From assembly GCA_018907035.1 (NCBI GenBank), contig JACCIC010000048.1, forward strand, positions 1,581,001-1,645,000: a stretch of 64,000 nucleotides of DNA, in the 5' to 3' direction. Shown piece after piece: positions 23,945-34,382 of this stretch (its first letter is position 1; every line of letters starts with the position of its first letter). The DNA is from Sycobia sp. Sy_11. Lineage: Eukaryota > Arthropoda > Insecta > Hymenoptera > Epichrysomallidae. The notes under the pieces are model-generated. The model was not told the DNA's origin, ran no database searches, and saw only the letters and a program-made list of their open reading frames with translations. The position numbers were made by a program, and so were the translations under genes.

Positions 23945-23992
<48 letters not shown>
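23945..23992. repeat. (TA)n microsatellite
   Basis: About 24 uninterrupted TA units inside copy 2 of the interspersed repeat; copy 1 lacks the expansion. Confidence 0.95.
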
Positions 23993-23996
<4 letters not shown>

Positions 23997-24039
23997 GAAC
24001 ATTGTATGCGAATGTGTAAACTATTGTCGATGCGTTTAA

Positions 24040-24179
24040 CCTTTAGACTGCCGGCATTTTTGCCTTATAAATTGATATTTTTGATGTACAAAATTTATAC
24101 ATAAAAACACCTCATATCTCTAGAGTAGCTGTCAAGGTCACGGGTAGCTCATATATGAGCCATGCCGGCAGTCTAAAGG
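24040..24179. mobile_element. piggyBac-type MITE with perfect terminal repeats and TTAA duplication
   Basis: A 140-bp element with perfect inverted ends CCTTTAGACTGCCGGCAT...ATGCCGGCAGTCTAAAGG. It is flanked on both sides by TTAA (24036-24039 and 24180-24183). It has no coding capacity and would depend on a transposase supplied elsewhere. TTAA duplication is the hallmark of piggyBac-superfamily transposition. The homologous unoccupied site is visible in copy 1 of the host repeat (TTAA at 11123-11126). Confidence 0.85.
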
Positions 24180-24639
24180 TTAATATGTATTATATGTGTA
24201 CAAGTTATATATTGCGTATAAATGAATTCAATATTCAAAATTAGGAACTCCATATAAATTTACAATTTATTAATTAAAGTAACTATCAACGTTAATGAAT
24301 TTATATAATAATGCATAACAATCATATTAATTTTTTAGCAATGCTATATTATTATACCTAGTTTCCAACTTATTTGAAGATAAATTTTAGTTATAATCAA
24401 AAATACATTGACCCGAAACTAACTCTTATGAGTCTTAAATACCTAAAAAATAGGTTTAGAAAATGTATCTAGAAATCGGCCGTAATAACCGGAAAAAAAG
24501 TTTCATATATTTCTAGTTACTGCTGAATATTAATACCTTGTTTCTAGGTTTCTCCATGTTGTAATAAATGTATACCACGGTATGTATATATTAAATACAA
24601 CTGTTACGGGGAAATATTCTAGTATCTTATAGGGGCGGT

Positions 24640-24955
24640 TGAATATGATATCCCGATGAAGAGTATCGTGTTTAGTCGGTAGAAAACGATGTCCGGGTGT
24701 CTCGAAACGATTTGTAGGGGCAGTATGGTGCTTAGGTAGTTGCAAACGATGTCCAGGTATGTCGGGAAGATTTCTATATGGAGTTTCGTGTTCGAACAGG
24801 AGTATACGATGTCCAGGTACCTGGGGACATCTTCTACGGGGAGTTACGTGTTTGGACGTTAGAATACGATGTCCAGATACCTTTGAACAATTTCTACGAG
24901 AAGTTTCGTGTTTAGTCGGTAGGAAACGATGTCCAACTACGACCCGAAATTAAAA
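24640..24955. repeat. 60-bp minisatellite, cluster 1
   Basis: A tandem array with an exact 60-bp period. The core ACGATGTCC starts at 24686, 24746, 24806, 24866 and 24926, and the companion motif GTTTCGTGTTT/GAGTTACGTGTTT lies about 40 bases after each. A shortened first unit lies at about 24640. Because 60 is a multiple of three, one + frame stays open across the array (24759-24953) with a 20-residue repeat containing RCPGTW/RCPDTF. No start context, homology or flanking exon supports real coding. Confidence 0.85.
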
Positions 24956-24986
24956 CAATTTACTTCTTAGAAACCGTATGTAATAT

Positions 24987-25183
<197 letters not shown>

Positions 25184-25325
25184 TGTGTGTGTATGTGTGC
25201 GTGTGTTAGAAAGATATAAACATTCATCAACTGTCCACATATTTTTACCTCATGCAGCTATACTATTACCGTATGTTATTCGTAATAATTTATAAATACA
25301 AAGTGTATTTTTGTTTGCACAGAAT

Positions 25326-25424
25326 TAAGAAAAAAACCTACTGAACAGATTCCTCTGAAATTAGACATATATACATTCTACATTATCTTCGAAAGGACAT
25401 GGGCTATGTTTTTTATTGATAATC
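25326..25424. repeat. Dispersed repeat, copy a
   Basis: Shares AAGAAAAAAACCTACTGAAC, GATTCCTCTGAAATTAGA and ATGGGCTATGTTTTTT with 25884-25972. The module is non-coding; element class unknown. Confidence 0.6.
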
Positions 25425-25883
25425 ATTTTACTTTCATCAATAAATTATAACTTGGTCGGAATAATAAACCGAATTCGGAGTCGACTCCGCATATCGTGGA
25501 CGTAGTACAGTACGAATGCGCAGTTAATTATTTTGGCAGTCATTTATACCAGCGGCCAGTAGGCGGTGACATAAACTATGTCAAATATCATTTCAAAATA
25601 AGCAATTAATACCAGGCTAGCTTAATCGAATGGTCGTATCAATCTTTGGAAGTAGTATTCTAAAGGTGTGATAATTCGGTATTAGCCTTTTTGTCTTCAA
25701 ATTAATCTGATATTTTTATCACCTTGCGTATCTTCCGAACATTTTATTTTTTCTGATGTAGGAGAAATTTTCTCTCTGTCTCTTCCAAAATAAAAACAAA
25801 TGTATTTATCGATCTTACAGTCGTATAAAATAATCATATACTAATTTATAAAGATAAGACTTATTTTGGTTTATACACGATAA

Positions 25884-25972
25884 ATAAGAAAACTACTGAA
25901 CCGATTGCTCTCAAATTAGAAATATATATTCTGTATCATCTTACGAGTGACATAGGCTATACTTTTTTTCAA
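25884..25972. repeat. Dispersed repeat, copy b
   Basis: Direct-orientation partner of 25326-25424: AAGAAAACTACTGAACCGAT, TGCTCTCAAATTAGAAATAT and ACATAGGCTATACTTTTTT. About 460 bp separate the two copies. Confidence 0.6.
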
Positions 25973-26214
25973 ATTAAACCAACAAAATTAATGACAAAAT
26001 AGGAAGAGTTACTGTTCCAATAATTTCGACACTTGTATATATATTGTGGCTTTTGTATTAAAAAACGGTATTCGAGTGTCCGCTTAAAAAAGGTGCTATT
26101 TTGCAAACCATTTTTTTTGGTTCAATTTCAGTGTGCATTACTAACTAAATACTCATAATATTTAATTTAAAATACAAAAATATATGAAATACAGATATAT
26201 TTACATCTTACATA

Positions 26215-26390
26215 CATGGGGAAATATTGTAGTTTCGTATTCAGGCAGTAGAAAACGATGTTCAAGTGTTTCCGGAGGATTTTTACGGGGAGTTTTGTGT
26301 TCGGATGATTGAAGATTGATGATTGAAAATTTATAGGGATTTTCGTGTTTTGAAGATAGAATACAATGTCCCGACATACCTGGAGAAAGA
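26215..26390. repeat. 60-bp minisatellite, cluster 2 (decayed)
   Basis: Repeats the unit of cluster 1: AGTAGAAAACGATGTTCAAG (26249), TTTTTACGGGGAGTTTTGTGT (26281) and GATAGAATACAATGTCCCGAC. A short extra duplication (GATTGAAGATTGATGATTGA) interrupts it. More diverged than cluster 1. Confidence 0.7.
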
Positions 26391-27096
26391 ACATATCAGC
26401 ATCAGTATAGTTTATGTAGCACAAATTATAAAGCATAGTTTAGACTTGTTACATTTTTTGATTTTGAAAATGTAAATCTTTTAGAACATATAGAAATATA
26501 TAATTTATAAGCAAATGCACGGAGATAATTAGGACAATAGGTAGAAAAATTTATTAGCACTGATCGGTCCTACTCCATGTTTCTACTAGTGAATAGTAAC
26601 TAACTAAGATCTCTTTCAGAACATGCTAAATCAGAATGCATCAGGGGTCTGTGCGCTTGCTATATTCACCATCCAGATCGAACTTATGATTGAACTCAAG
26701 TACCTTTGAAGACGTATCGATACCGCTACCATACATGTGAAGCATTTATAATATAAGTTGTCCACATCAGTATAATACAGTAATTTCGTCATGCAAACGC
26801 ATCACCGCTCAGATTGCCCAAGTAGAAGTCCAAATGTAATTGCATGGTGCATATATGTACACAGCACATAACGGAGTATGGGTGGAATTGAAACCTTCTA
26901 TTTATACATAAAGTAGTTCTATTGAATAATGATCTTTATTAATGTGAATAAAATATTTCTTGGTAGATTTATATTTCTATACCTTAATCACTCAATATTG
27001 GTTGTACTAAAAGCATCCAACAGTTACAGTACTCTCATAAAAATTTATGTTTTCTTTATTTAATTTAATTAACTTGGTATTGTAGTTTACATTGTA
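26391..27096. other. Downstream of the beta-tubulin exon 4, no terminal exon seen
   Basis: Read on the - strand, this is where the last beta-tubulin exon would be expected. I find no block resembling the conserved C-terminal helices, and no other gene. Confidence 0.5.
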
Positions 27097-27135
27097 CTAA
27101 TATTTCGTATTCTGTTTCAAAAGAAAGAAGCTAAC

Positions 27136-29892
27136 CTGTATCGCTGTGGAATTTGCTATAAAAGTAGCAGAAACAGAGCAGTCGTTTGGCGGGATATCAC
27201 ACTGAGCAATCTTGACATTGTTTGGTATCCAATCGGCAAAACATGAACTATTTCTCGATTGAACGCTAAACATTTGTTTATCTATTTCGTGAACAGATAG
27301 ATTACCCCGAAATATGGCTGCGACTGTCATATATCGGCCGGAGCGTGGATCGCAGGCGACCATCATGTTGCGTGCGTCGAACATCTGCTGCGTTAGCGCG
27401 AGAAGCGAATAGTTACTGTACCTCTTGGAGTCCTCAGGCACGAGGGGTGCGATACCCGATATGAAGAAGTGCAAATTTGGAAAAGGTACCATATTCACTG
27501 CCAACTTCCTCAGGTCAGCATTTAATTGTCCAGGAAATCTGTTTTGGAGTGGAAAATGTGATCATGTATAATAATCCTTCACATACATTTCTTTCTTTTG
27601 TTTGATTTAAAATGGGAAAAATTATTTTGTTTTATATTTTTAATACGACAATGCTAATATAATTCTTCAAATGAATTCTCTTAAATAAATGAAATTTAAT
27701 GCCATTTATTTATTATTTGATTTATAATATATAATTTGCTATGAAATATGATATGTCGAATTTTATTCATTATTATGAGGTTAAAAAAATAACGATTTTC
27801 ATTTTTATAAATCTAGATAAAATGTTTAAGGCATATAAATTTTCAAAGCTTCGAATAAATATCTCTAAATAAATATTATACTTACTATAAAAAATAAATT
27901 CAGATTATAAGATACAACTAATATTCTTTTGTAAAATAAATTAAAAATTACGATTTTATTTTCAAAATGTTTTTAACTATGTGCACAATTTCATGTGGCT
28001 AGACATATGAATGTTAATGGATGGGGCTCATATAACCTTAAGCAAGTCGTTACTCCGGACATTGTCGTTGCAATGAGTTTGTTGAGATCCGAGTAAACCG
28101 GCATACCCAGCTTAAGTGTACCGACACATATGTTGTAAAGAGCTTCGTTGTCCATGCAGTATGTATGATCGGTGGTTGTTACTAATTTGCAAAGAGACAG
28201 TGTGGCATTGTAAGGTTCAACAACCGTATCAGAAACTTTGGGAGACGGCACCACCGAAAACGAGGAAACCATTCGATCGGGATACTCGTCGCGAATCCTG
28301 CAGGTTATCAAAGTTCCCATTCCTGATCCCGTGCCACCCCCCAGTGAATGTGTTAGTTGAAATCCTGAAATAAGACTATTACTTTTAGTTTCTGATAATG
28401 TCATTAAAATTTTGTATGGTAAAAAAAATTATTGAGATTTACCAAAATTATTATATTTAAAAAAGGGTTTAGAGACAAATACATTTGATTCAATTTCCAT
28501 TAAAAATAAGAGTGTTTATTATTTTTATAAGAAAAATGGTTTATTTATCAGTGTTAAATAAACCTTGCATTATATAAATGTATCCTTTTCAATACTAAAA
28601 TATTTAACCATTAATAAATTAGTAAAAACCATGAATAAATCATCATTTTAATTGCCTTTAATTGTATTTAATAGCGTATTTTAAAATAGAAGAAATGTAT
28701 GTAGATGTAACAGAATAATCTTATATAGCAATATTTAGTAATATTTTATTTATGTTAGACGTGATTTTCATAAAAGAATGTTAGTGGTGTAAATAATTTG
28801 ACAAATGAGGAAATAGATTTATCAAATCAAAATTTGTAGTTTAAATTATTGATTATATACAATGATTCAAACGTATTTACTCATATATTAAAAATAATTT
28901 AATTGATGATTTTTTAATTATTACTAAATTGTATAATTTCTAGTTTTAATAAAAAAAACTAAAAAAACCTAAAAATAGAAAAAGACTGAAAAATAAAAAA
29001 CTCAGATTAAATTAATACCAATCGTTGTGAGAGAAAAACGTTGAGACCTTGAATGCAATCGCAAGCTTCAGTCTCTCGTCTCAAAATTTCGAGGAAGGTG
29101 TTGACAAGCTCGGCACCATCAGTGTAATGACCCTTGGCCCAGTTGCTACCCGCTCCGGATTGCCCGAACACAAAATTGTCTGGATTATAAAGTTCGCCAT
29201 AGGCTCCTGAGCGCGCGGCCTCTATCGTACCGGGTTCAAGGTCTACTAAAATACTTCGGGGGACATATTTGCGCTTGTTTATCTCATTAAAGTATACGTT
29301 GATGCGATTAAGCTGGAGATCGTTTGTACCGCAATAAATACCCCGTCTATCAACTCCATGCTCCTTGGCGATTACTTCCCAAAACTGTATCATCATTTCC
29401 AGGGAGTCGCAATGTTAAAAAAAACATATTTATTTGCATGAATCAATTGTCGATTTTCAATACTAACCTAATTTCAATTAAGCCATTATGCATTTAGTAA
29501 TGATATTCTGTATTTAACGTATTAACGTATAAACTGAAATAGTTTAGTTGCCATTAAATTAATTTTTATATTATAATATAATCAATTTTCTTATAGACGT
29601 ATTAATAAAAAAACAGGAATGTTACGGTAATAAAGCATTAGTGTAATATAATTAAATAAACAAAATTAAATCAGTATTGAGTTTGTTTAAAAAGATAGAT
29701 TCAAATTACAAGAATACAGAATACTTTTAAAATACACTATTTATAGAAACAGTTGCATTGAAAAAATACTTGAATTATTCTAACTTAAATTGTAAGACTG
29801 TGCAACATATTGCTTATGTTTAACACAAAACTAACCTTAGTTCCAATTTGAGTTCCACACTGTCCAACTTGAATTTGAATGATTTCGCGCAT
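27136..29892 (-). CDS. Divergent beta-tubulin, four exons, last exon not found
   Basis: Encodes a beta-tubulin, the GTP-binding subunit that pairs with alpha-tubulin in microtubules. Exons are 29892-29836, 29384-29048, 28364-28037 and 27538-27136. All visible junctions have GT/AG ends, and the joined frame is open for 375 codons. It starts [17 protein letters not shown], with the MREI start that mediates tubulin mRNA autoregulation. The GTP loop GGGTGSG falls at residues 140-146, the standard position. [54 protein letters not shown] and AVNMVPFP are family hallmarks. Many usually fixed positions differ, for example [16 protein letters not shown] and [10 protein letters not shown]. Exon 4 ends at AIQ, the usual place of an intron, and the remaining roughly 70 residues (final two helices and acidic tail) are not found downstream. 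It is either a rapidly evolving, perhaps tissue-specific isotype with a distant last exon, or a recently truncated gene. Confidence 0.85.
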
Positions 29893-30834
29893 TTCTATTA
29901 GGAATTTATTGATCCATCAGAAATAGGATACTGAAAATTTTAATTTGTTGTCTGAATTAATTTAAATTTTGACGGCGTTTACTAAAAATTTTGAAGTCTT
30001 CATCAGGTATGAATTAAGTATTATGTGTCAAGCCAAAGAACATTCTAAAACAATAAACTGTCCATTCTTTTAATTTATAAATTTGAGATTGAAAAATTCA
30101 GACAGAAAAATCATCCTACTGCTAAGTAACACAATGTTTTGAAGTATAATAATTAAAACAAATTTACAACACGCTATAAAATGTATAGCTGAAATTGAAA
30201 AAACTAATGTTTAGCATCCGTTATCACAGGAGTGATTTCTGGACCCATCATTAAAATGACAGACAACCTAACACTAGATATTTAATGATGAGTTGACATA
30301 ATTACATTGTGTTTCCGAAAAAACACTTCAACCTAAGTAAATAGGATGAGTAAGGGCATATGTTCATCGGCCAATCACAGGGCACACATTTCAATATTGA
30401 TACTATGGGTGTGAACTATTACTTGGATGTAGTTAAAAGTAGGATTATATATTTCGGAATAATTAGAAGTATATATTATAGTTAGAATAACCACGACGAA
30501 GCTTCACAATGATCTTGTCTCTTTCTAAGGCATTTAAAGTTCAACCTGTTGTGCATCGAAGCAACATTTTTAAACTGTGAGAATAAAAAATAATTCTCTC
30601 CTTCGATGAATTTTATTGAATATCATCACACAGCTTGATCACGGTCATCATAGCTATAATAGATAAAAATCTCGAAAATCATACAGAAACTTATTATCGC
30701 ATGTTTAACTGCATACTGTTAAAAGTTTAAGCTCATCTTATCGATATTGATTTGTGTGTGCTGTAATTGGCTGAAAAACATATGCTGTGACTTGTACCTT
30801 CATTTAGTTAGACTGGTGAGTGTTTTCGGAAACA

Positions 30835-30836
<2 letters not shown>
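29893..30836. other. Upstream region of the beta-tubulin gene, no other gene
   Basis: Should contain the promoter and 5' leader of the - strand tubulin gene. I cannot point to a specific TATA box or initiator with support. No further open frames of note. Confidence 0.4.

Positions 30837-30881
<45 letters not shown>
30837..30881. repeat. (TA)n microsatellite
   Basis: About 22 uninterrupted TA units. Confidence 0.95.
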
Positions 30882-30885
<4 letters not shown>

Positions 30886-31711
30886 ATTATATTTGCCAGA
30901 AACAGAAAATGACATCGTTTAGAATTTCCATTGTCTACTTTAATTGTTTAGTTTCTACATCTGACTACTTATAAAATGTATTTTATAATTTTATTATACT
31001 ATCCTTCATCTTGAAAAATCTTGTTAAAACATTTTAGTGCAATTATGTTTGTTAAAATATCAATTTGAAATTTATGATAGACATATATAATTTCACATAG
31101 AAGATGAAATACCATACTATGATAGCATGAATCCGAAAAATGTAATATAGGTAAATTAATATATGTCAAATACATTTTGATCTACAGAAATCTAATCTAC
31201 TATTTATGTTTTGATATATATCAATTATTTTCGAAATGCATATCTCTAGATATATAGTTTAAAATATTATAAAATATAAATTTCTATCATTCAAAATTTG
31301 TCAAAAATAATTAACCCTAATAAATCTTAAAGAAATATAATTGATATTATTAATTTCTATATATTTAAAATTAATCTAACATATTTTTCTTGTCGCAACC
31401 ACTGAGAGTAGTTTTATGAAGCTACAGCTCGAAACCTATACTGTACATAACATGTATTAGACAAGCAGATTTTTTTTTCAAGTTTCGACATGACTAGAGT
31501 CATCCTCTCTTACAATAAATAATAAAATCATCGGAAATTGTAAAACAGTTACAGATTTAAGCATGCTGGTAAATATTTAAAAAATTTCAATTAAATAACA
31601 GAAAAATTCTACTTTATGTAATTTCTTTGATCGTTTGTTTAAAATTTTGCAAATTGTTTAACTATGAGTGGCCATCCAATATTAGATAGTTCATTTAATA
31701 ATAAATAAATA

Positions 31712-31756
<45 letters not shown>

Positions 31757-32269
31757 CTCAAATACAGAATTAATATTGAAAAAAGTGACTATAAGATACT
31801 TTTTAGTGTTAACGGCATCTTTACTACATACATAACTTTATTATTATCTAAGTGTATTGTTTGTTTCAAAGCCTGCATCGGTTTGCTGATACACTGTTCT
31901 ATGTATGATTCTATCTAACACTGCAATGGTTATAAAACTGGTTATAAAACACTTTAAAATGAGTATAAAAATTTTACATGAACAAGATGTTAAAGCAATC
32001 GGCCTAACGTTGACACAAACGGATGATAATGATCTCCGATCTAACAGCTACGAATTATTCACAAAAATTTTATTCTAATATCAAATAGTATTAATTTATA
32101 TTGTACTGACAGAGACTGTAGAGTTGGGTACTCAATGATATTCGCTTTCAACGAAGGTTTTTTTAATTCGAGACAATATTAAATTCAGTAAACTGAGCTT
32201 GAAGAATAGATGATGTACCGACAGTGTAAAAGTAAATGTTATTTACCATAGTTAAGCTATTCATGACTT
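30882..32269. other. AT-rich stretch with a (TA)n array, no gene seen
   Basis: No supported coding region. A pure (TA)n run occupies about 31717-31750. Confidence 0.6.
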
Positions 32270-32998
32270 TGTAACGCCCAACCACGCGGGTTGATGTTAC
32301 GCGGAGGTCATGCCGGCGATTTAATACCGTTGATCCCGCCGTTTTTCCCCTGGTTTCCCGGCCAAACTTTCGCGTCGAAGCCGGGGATACGCGGGGCAGA
32401 TCACGAAATATTGTTCACCGCGCGGCGCGGTCAGTACGCCGTTCGGTAAGGCCACTTCCGAAGCGGCCCTATCCCGATCGTTTGAATACCCAGAGAGGCG
32501 ACGGCTCTGGTATTCTCTAGGAGGTAGCAGGGACGGGATAGTTCTTGGCCTACAATCTACCTCGCTAGCCCACCGCGCTAATTTTTAGACTACAATATCG
32601 GGCGACAATTTTCTTGTCTGCCCAATCAGCGTCCCCCGCCCTAAAAATTAGCGCATGTATCGCGTAATAACTGAAAAGGCGAAATCAAAAAAGGATAAAG
32701 TTTGGGTAAATTCAACTTACATTTTATTTATAAACATAAAATCCCGAATCAAAATCTAGAATAGTAGAAGTCTATGGATATACGCGCGGAAGAAGCACAA
32801 CCGGCAGTCTGCTTTCCGCAGTCTCGAGGGCCTGTATTTAGAATCAGGGCCTGGCGCCGCTGAAATTTTCTCCGCGCAAAATTGCATGGTGGTGGAAGAG
32901 ATGAAGGGACGTTCTTTCTTCATAGCAATAACTAGCTCGCCGTTCATCTCGTATAATTATTATGATTATTTCCGGTTTCTTATGTCCGAACTGCTACA
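32270..32998 (+). repeat. GC-rich LTR-like block, possible solo LTR
   Basis: An abrupt GC-rich island in AT-rich DNA. It begins TGTAACGCCCAACCACGCGG, a typical start of insect Gypsy LTRs, and a CTACA-type end lies at 32998. Inside there is an inverted pair CGCTAATTTTTAGACTACA (about 32577) and CTAAAAATTAGCGC (32641-32654). No target-site duplication is evident and the right boundary is uncertain. A 63-residue - strand frame (32947-32756) lies within and is probably not a gene. Confidence 0.35.
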
Positions 32999-33049
32999 GA
33001 AATTCGTAGAAGACTACGTTATATTGAAAAATTTAAATGTATTAATTTA

Positions 33050-33670
33050 AATACTAATAGCAGTGCCGTATGTAAATATTAGAATAATGTTAATAATAAA
33101 AATAATAACAATAGCATAATAATGCGGATTATTTAATCTAATGTAGTAATATTAATAATAGTAATATCGATAAAATACAAATATACATATATTATTTGAC
33201 AGTAACATTAATAATGATAATATCTACATATTTAAATATAACAGTATGTTATTCAATTGTAATATTAATACTACAGTATCTAAGTAATTAAATATAAAAA
33301 ACAATATTATTTAATAGCAATATGAGTAACGACAAAATATAAATAGTAAATATAATAGTACATATTATTTAATATTAATATTAGTAACGATAATATTTAA
33401 ATAATTAAGTATAATAGTATATATGATTCAATATTAATAATGATAATATTTAAAGCAATATTAGTAACGACAATATTTAAGTAATTAAATATAATAGTAT
33501 ATATTATTCAATATTAGTAATTAAATATAATGGTATATATTATTCAATAGTAATGATAATATCTAAATAATTAAGTAATATTAATAATGATAATATATTG
33601 TTCGACAGCAATATTAGTAATGACAATATTTAAATAATTAAATATAAAAATAATATAAATTACCATATTA
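33050..33670. repeat. AT-rich degenerate minisatellite, unit about 60 bp
   Basis: Repeated words in fixed order include ATTATTYAATA, GTAATATTAGTAACGA, CAATATTTAAGTAATTAAATATAATA and GTATATATTATTC. About eight to ten imperfect units are visible, with partial units and indels. Non-coding. Confidence 0.65.
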
Positions 33671-34077
33671 ATAATAATTTTGGTTATCGTATTCATGAAA
33701 ATATTTTCCACTGCATTTACCTTGCTAGATTTTTAGCAGCTTAAAATCTTCAGATTTTAGATTTTTTAAGAGACGTCAGTTTGGTCCATATTTTGGACAG
33801 GACGGCGGCCCTGCTATGTGGCCACATCTGGTCCTAGTTTTATTACTCGGGAGAGGCGCGAACAACTCAGTCTCTTGACCTTGGGTCGAGTCATTGTATA
33901 TATATCCATTTATATATATATTTATATATCTATGCGAACGTATAGAACTCTTGATATTCCCGGGGATTGCGTTGAGGAATTTCGAGGAGTGTACCACCGA
34001 TACACTCCATAGGAATATATTCCAAATTTCTCTTTCTCCGACCGTCGCGACAGCGTTGCCGTTTTTCGACACTTTCT

Positions 34078-34080
<3 letters not shown>
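33671..34080. other. Unassigned stretch before the microsatellite cluster
   Basis: Contains short open frames on both strands around (TA) runs that look like chance. Nothing recognised. Confidence 0.4.
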
Positions 34081-34147
<67 letters not shown>

Positions 34148-34178
34148 GTGTGTGTGCGTGTGTGTGCGTGTGTGTGTG
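34081..34178. repeat. Composite (CT)n(AT)n(GT)n microsatellite
   Basis: (CT)n at 34081-34113, (AT)n at about 34117-34144 and (GT)n with interspersed GC units at about 34147-34178. The GT part directly borders the poly(A) tail of the LINE (T run at 34179-34198 on the + strand). Confidence 0.95.
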
Positions 34179-34382
34179 TTTTTTTTTTTTTTTTTTTATT
34201 AGGCGTAGGCAGAGCAAGCTCTGCACTAGTGGCCTCTCGAAACCAGCATCCCGCCGGAACTATCCGGGAATATTACTTCGGCGGGGCTGTTAATTAGCCT
34301 ATACGACTCATCTTCTTATGACACTATCCTACGTCCCCCATCCACACAGGTGATCAGGGGTTCGGTGTTCGTCCTCTGTATC

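Larger units (their letters stand above)
23730..24500. repeat. AT-rich interspersed repeat, copy 2 (carries a MITE)
   Basis: Second copy of the repeat at 10870-11460. It is interrupted by a (TA)n run at about 23945-23992 and by the 140-bp MITE at 24040-24179. After the MITE the alignment resumes with TATGTATTATATG and TTTACAATTTATTAATTAAAG, and continues to AAATACCTAAAAAATAGGTTTA. Non-coding. Confidence 0.7.

Noticed and set aside
24640..24955. CRISPR-like array (regular repeats)
   Set aside because: The 60-bp units are contiguous, without unique spacers, and the context is eukaryotic.
26391..27096. Last beta-tubulin exon
   Set aside because: The - strand translation shows none of the conserved C-terminal blocks, so I did not place an exon here.
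33776..34226. Overlapping open frames on both strands near the microsatellites
   Set aside because: Their length comes from translated CT, AT and GT repeats; no domain or homology is visible.
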